From contig WARS01000031.1 of assembly GCA_008933995.1 (NCBI GenBank), forward strand, positions 2,570,001-2,634,000: a stretch of DNA of 64,000 nt, written 5' to 3'. This stretch comes from Datnioides undecimradiatus. Lineage: Eukaryota; Chordata; Actinopteri; Lobotiformes; Datnioididae. Each line of letters starts with the position of its first letter. Position 1 is the stretch's first letter. The translations under genes and the position numbers were made by a program. This document shows positions 61,265-64,000 of this stretch, piece by piece. Below the pieces are notes generated by a model. That model saw only the letters and a program-made list of their open reading frames with translations, searched no databases and was not told the DNA's origin.

Positions 61265-64000
61265 TTATAACTTGAGTTTGCTGACAGAAACCTCTTTGTG
61301 TTTCTTCTTCTTTGAAGACTGGTCCTTCGCACTTTTGATCTGACTTTTGACCTGGTCCTGCAGCTGAGAGAAGAAGGCTTGAGAGGACCGCAGAGCCTTG
61401 TCCTTTCCTTCGTCCTGAAACAGAGGAACACCAAGTTAACTGAGTCACCCTGGGAACACACACCATATTATTCAACAATTAATGTAAAGATTATTTTAGG
61501 ATTAAAAAGTTATGACTCGGTGGTAGTGGAAACTGACTGAGCAAACAGTCTAACATCACCTTGTCATGGCAATATGCAGCTAGCACAACAGCTGATTCAA
61601 GACACAGCTCCAGTTAAACTGACTGCTTCTGCTTCTCATCTAAACATTTAGTTGATCCAATCAGTTAACAAGTCTCTTTACTGAAGTAAAATCAGCATTA
61701 CTATGATTTAAAAGTTCTTTGTTACAAGAACATGTAAACATATTGATGTAGCTGATGCAATTGAATTGAACTATTTTATATACTTATAGGTAGTATTATT
61801 TATAACAATTAGAGCCTATATGAGATTTTTCAGACAGGTGAAAAATTCATTGATTATTAACATGGCCAATATCATGAACTTTTTTGCCACAATGTAAATA
61901 GACCATTTCTATGTAAATTGTGTGAAAATTTTGCACTAATATGACAATTCAAAAGTACTCAAAGCTGCTCTCTTAAATATTACAATATTTCCTCTGAAAT
62001 GTAGGCATATATTAAGTGGCACAATATGGGAGCAGTACTTGAGTAAATGTTCTTAGCTCCACAGTCTGGGATTTGGTCTACTAAAGCTCTATAAATAGAC
62101 AAGAGCACATTGTCACAGTTGTCTTTCTCATGTATCTGCAATACATGAAAGAACTTGAGAGAAAACACTCACCTTGAGTATCGTTGCTTTGCCTCCTTTT
62201 GTGAGTTTCTTCAGGTTTTCTGCGACTTCAGCCTTTGAGGGCTTTTTGTTCTCCCCTGTTGTGCTGGCCTCTTTAAGTTTCTGTCTCTTTTCTTTCTCCT
62301 TGATCTTTAGGCGCTTCACTGTCTTCTTGCGGCGTCTCTCACGCTTCTTATCCGTTGACGTCTTCTCCGTATCACCCACAATATCTCCTGCTTTGTTCTT
62401 CTCCTTTGGTTAGAGGAGAGTAAAATTAGACATGCTGTGTAACTAAATATACCAGGATAAAAATATATGTTTGAGGATGCATTGATGACAAACCTTGACT
62501 TCCTCTGGTGCAAGCAGTGTAGCATCACTAACACTGACTGGAGCCACCTCCTCCATTGTGATGGATGGCAGGTTAGACACCACTTTGACCTCAGGAACAT
62601 GCTGTGGACAGTCAAGGGCAACATGAATCTAATGGCTTTATACCCTTTACAGTACATTGATATGTACATGCTCTATTTTTACTATTTTTATTTTTATTTT
62701 TACAAACAGCATGTTTTGGGGTTATGGTATTTTATACATTATCTATTACATTTTAAAAATGTTTTATCCATAACAATCATAGGTTAAGCTTAATCACTAG
62801 CCAGAGGTAGATCCATAGAAACAAACCCACACAGCAGGTTTTTGTTAATAAGTCTTGTTTGGTGGTTGCCAAAAAAGTAACTTGTACATTTTTCAAAATT
62901 AGTCAATCTAAATAATTTAAGCATATTTGGTAAACATCAGTCAGAGCTGGGAAGCCAAACTTACTGGTTTAGGTGTAAAGTGGAAGTTGGAGAGAGCGTC
63001 CAACTTTAGGAAGAGTGTGTCCATAAGTTTTTGAATTTCTGCATGAGCTGGGTTCTCCTCCTCCACTGTCTTTTGCTGTAATAGGAAAAAAATTACAAAA
63101 ATGATGCAGCACATGTTCATATCTGTTGGTAGAAGTCTCAAGACTGAGGTCAAACCTGATTCTGCTTGAGGTATTCTTGCTCATAGATTTCTGCTAGACT
63201 CTGCTTGCTCTTCTCATGGTCCAATGTTAGCCTCTTCTTGTACTCAAACACCTCCTCTTTGGGCTTCTCCTTGCGGACCACATCATCAAACGCCTCACAA
63301 AAAAAAACAAAAAAAAAAACACACTGGGTGATAATCAGGTGACGGAAAAGGCTGTCTTCAAACAAACAAGTTATTTTGACTAACCTGGTCTTTAATTCTC
63401 TGCTTGATGATGTCTTCAAGCTGTAATGTGGTTTCCTCTGTTATTACAGGCGCTGAAAGAGCAAAGATAAAACTGTGTTGTCTAATTTGAGATGGCACAT
63501 ACAGAAATTCTTCATTTTAACACTGACATTAGTCAAACAACAGAAATATGACACCGGTGTCACTCACCCATCCTGGACGTCTGGTCAAACTCGACATCTT
63601 CCTCCAGCATGCTGTTCTCCGGTCGGGTCTGTGCTGTCACTTCTCCGGACAGCTGCCAGGGCTTCTCCCCTAGAGCTGCTTTTTCCAGCTCGTTGATCTT
63701 CTCTGACATCTGCAGGTTACAACAACAATAGGACAGAATAAATAATTGTTATTAGCAAGCATTCAGACTATAATTAACACTGCACTCAAACAGCATAGCA
63801 CTCAAACACAAGCATGTTGACATGGGCTTGTTGCTTATTCACTACAGTTTAAACCTGATTACCTTTTCTTGACGTTTCTCAAATGATGACTTTGATTCAG
63901 ACTTTGCTGGAGCTGGACTTTTTCCACCAAATATGTCCTCCATGTCCTCACCCTCGCTGTCCTCATCCCCAGAGAGGTTAAAGGTCACTTTCTTACTAGA
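61265..64000 (-). CDS. mphosph10: U3 small nucleolar ribonucleoprotein MPP10, 3' half (partial)
   Basis: Component of the U3 snoRNP / small-subunit processome in the nucleolus, needed for early cleavages of pre-18S rRNA; it works with IMP3 and IMP4. Eight coding exons give about 361 C-terminal residues in frame: 63863-64000 (cut by the window edge), 63568-63709, 63385-63452, 63156-63293, 62965-63075, 62494-62601, 62173-62403, 61265-61414. Recognisable blocks are an acidic [15 protein letters not shown] stretch, [97 protein letters not shown], a Lys/Arg-rich KKRERRRKK nucleolar-type stretch and the terminal [12 protein letters not shown]. The N-terminal half lies beyond the right edge. A minus-strand ATTAAA (complement at 61186-61191) is a possible poly(A) signal. 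Identification is secure. Confidence 0.96.

Noticed and set aside
1-64000. CRISPR arrays, bacterial operons, phage or plasmid features
   Set aside because: Nothing of the kind is present. The repeats found are microsatellites or eukaryotic transposons, and all genes have spliceosomal introns.
1-64000. tRNA, rRNA or snoRNA genes
   Set aside because: No cloverleaf with A/B-box spacing and no rRNA-like block was noticed, but small RNA genes are easy to miss without a covariance search.

Overview
The window is a piece of a ray-finned (teleost) fish nuclear genome. Genes are split by GT-AG introns, the intergenic DNA is AT-rich with CA/TG microsatellites, and the interspersed repeats are of teleost type: Tc1-like transposons with IR/DR ends, an L2-type LINE tail, an RTE-type LINE end, short inverted-repeat elements and a Ty3/Gypsy integrase relic. 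Nothing bacterial, viral or plasmid-like was seen. The species cannot be named from the sequence. All gene models were built by eye from splice sites, reading phase and protein similarity recalled from knowledge of the families.

Layout. 1-3.6 kb: no recognisable gene. 3.8-15.6 kb (+): an orphan class A GPCR with a probable noncoding first exon, a 9 kb first intron and two coding exons. 15.6-31.2 kb: gene-poor spacer with two related inverted-repeat elements (one just inside the GPCR 3' end), LINE fragments and an eroded Tc1 relic. 31.2-40.0 kb (-): dhodh, nine coding exons, with a Tc1-like element and a Gypsy relic in its introns. 40.5-52.0 kb (+): a polycystin-1-like gene in the PKD1L3 position, 22 coding exons, intact for about 1,077 codons but ending before the cation-channel module. 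56.2-60.5 kb (-): ist1, nine coding exons. 61.3 kb to the right edge (-): the 3' half of mphosph10, eight coding exons.

How they relate. The order and orientation dhodh(-) / pkd1l3-like(+) / ist1(-) matches the human 16q22 cluster IST1 / PKD1L3 / DHODH read in reverse, so this is an ancient conserved block. The genes do unrelated jobs: mitochondrial pyrimidine synthesis, membrane receptor, ESCRT-III regulation and small-subunit rRNA processing. dhodh and the pkd1l3-like gene are divergent, with 529 bp between their start codons, so they may share a promoter.

The most notable observation is the pkd1l3-like gene. The C-type lectin domain, GAIN/GPS cleavage site, PLAT domain and first five membrane segments are all in frame. 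A stop codon then falls before the region that forms the pore in other family members, and no channel exons were seen in the next 4 kb. Second is the GPCR, which departs from consensus at the DRY, CWxP and NPxxY motifs.
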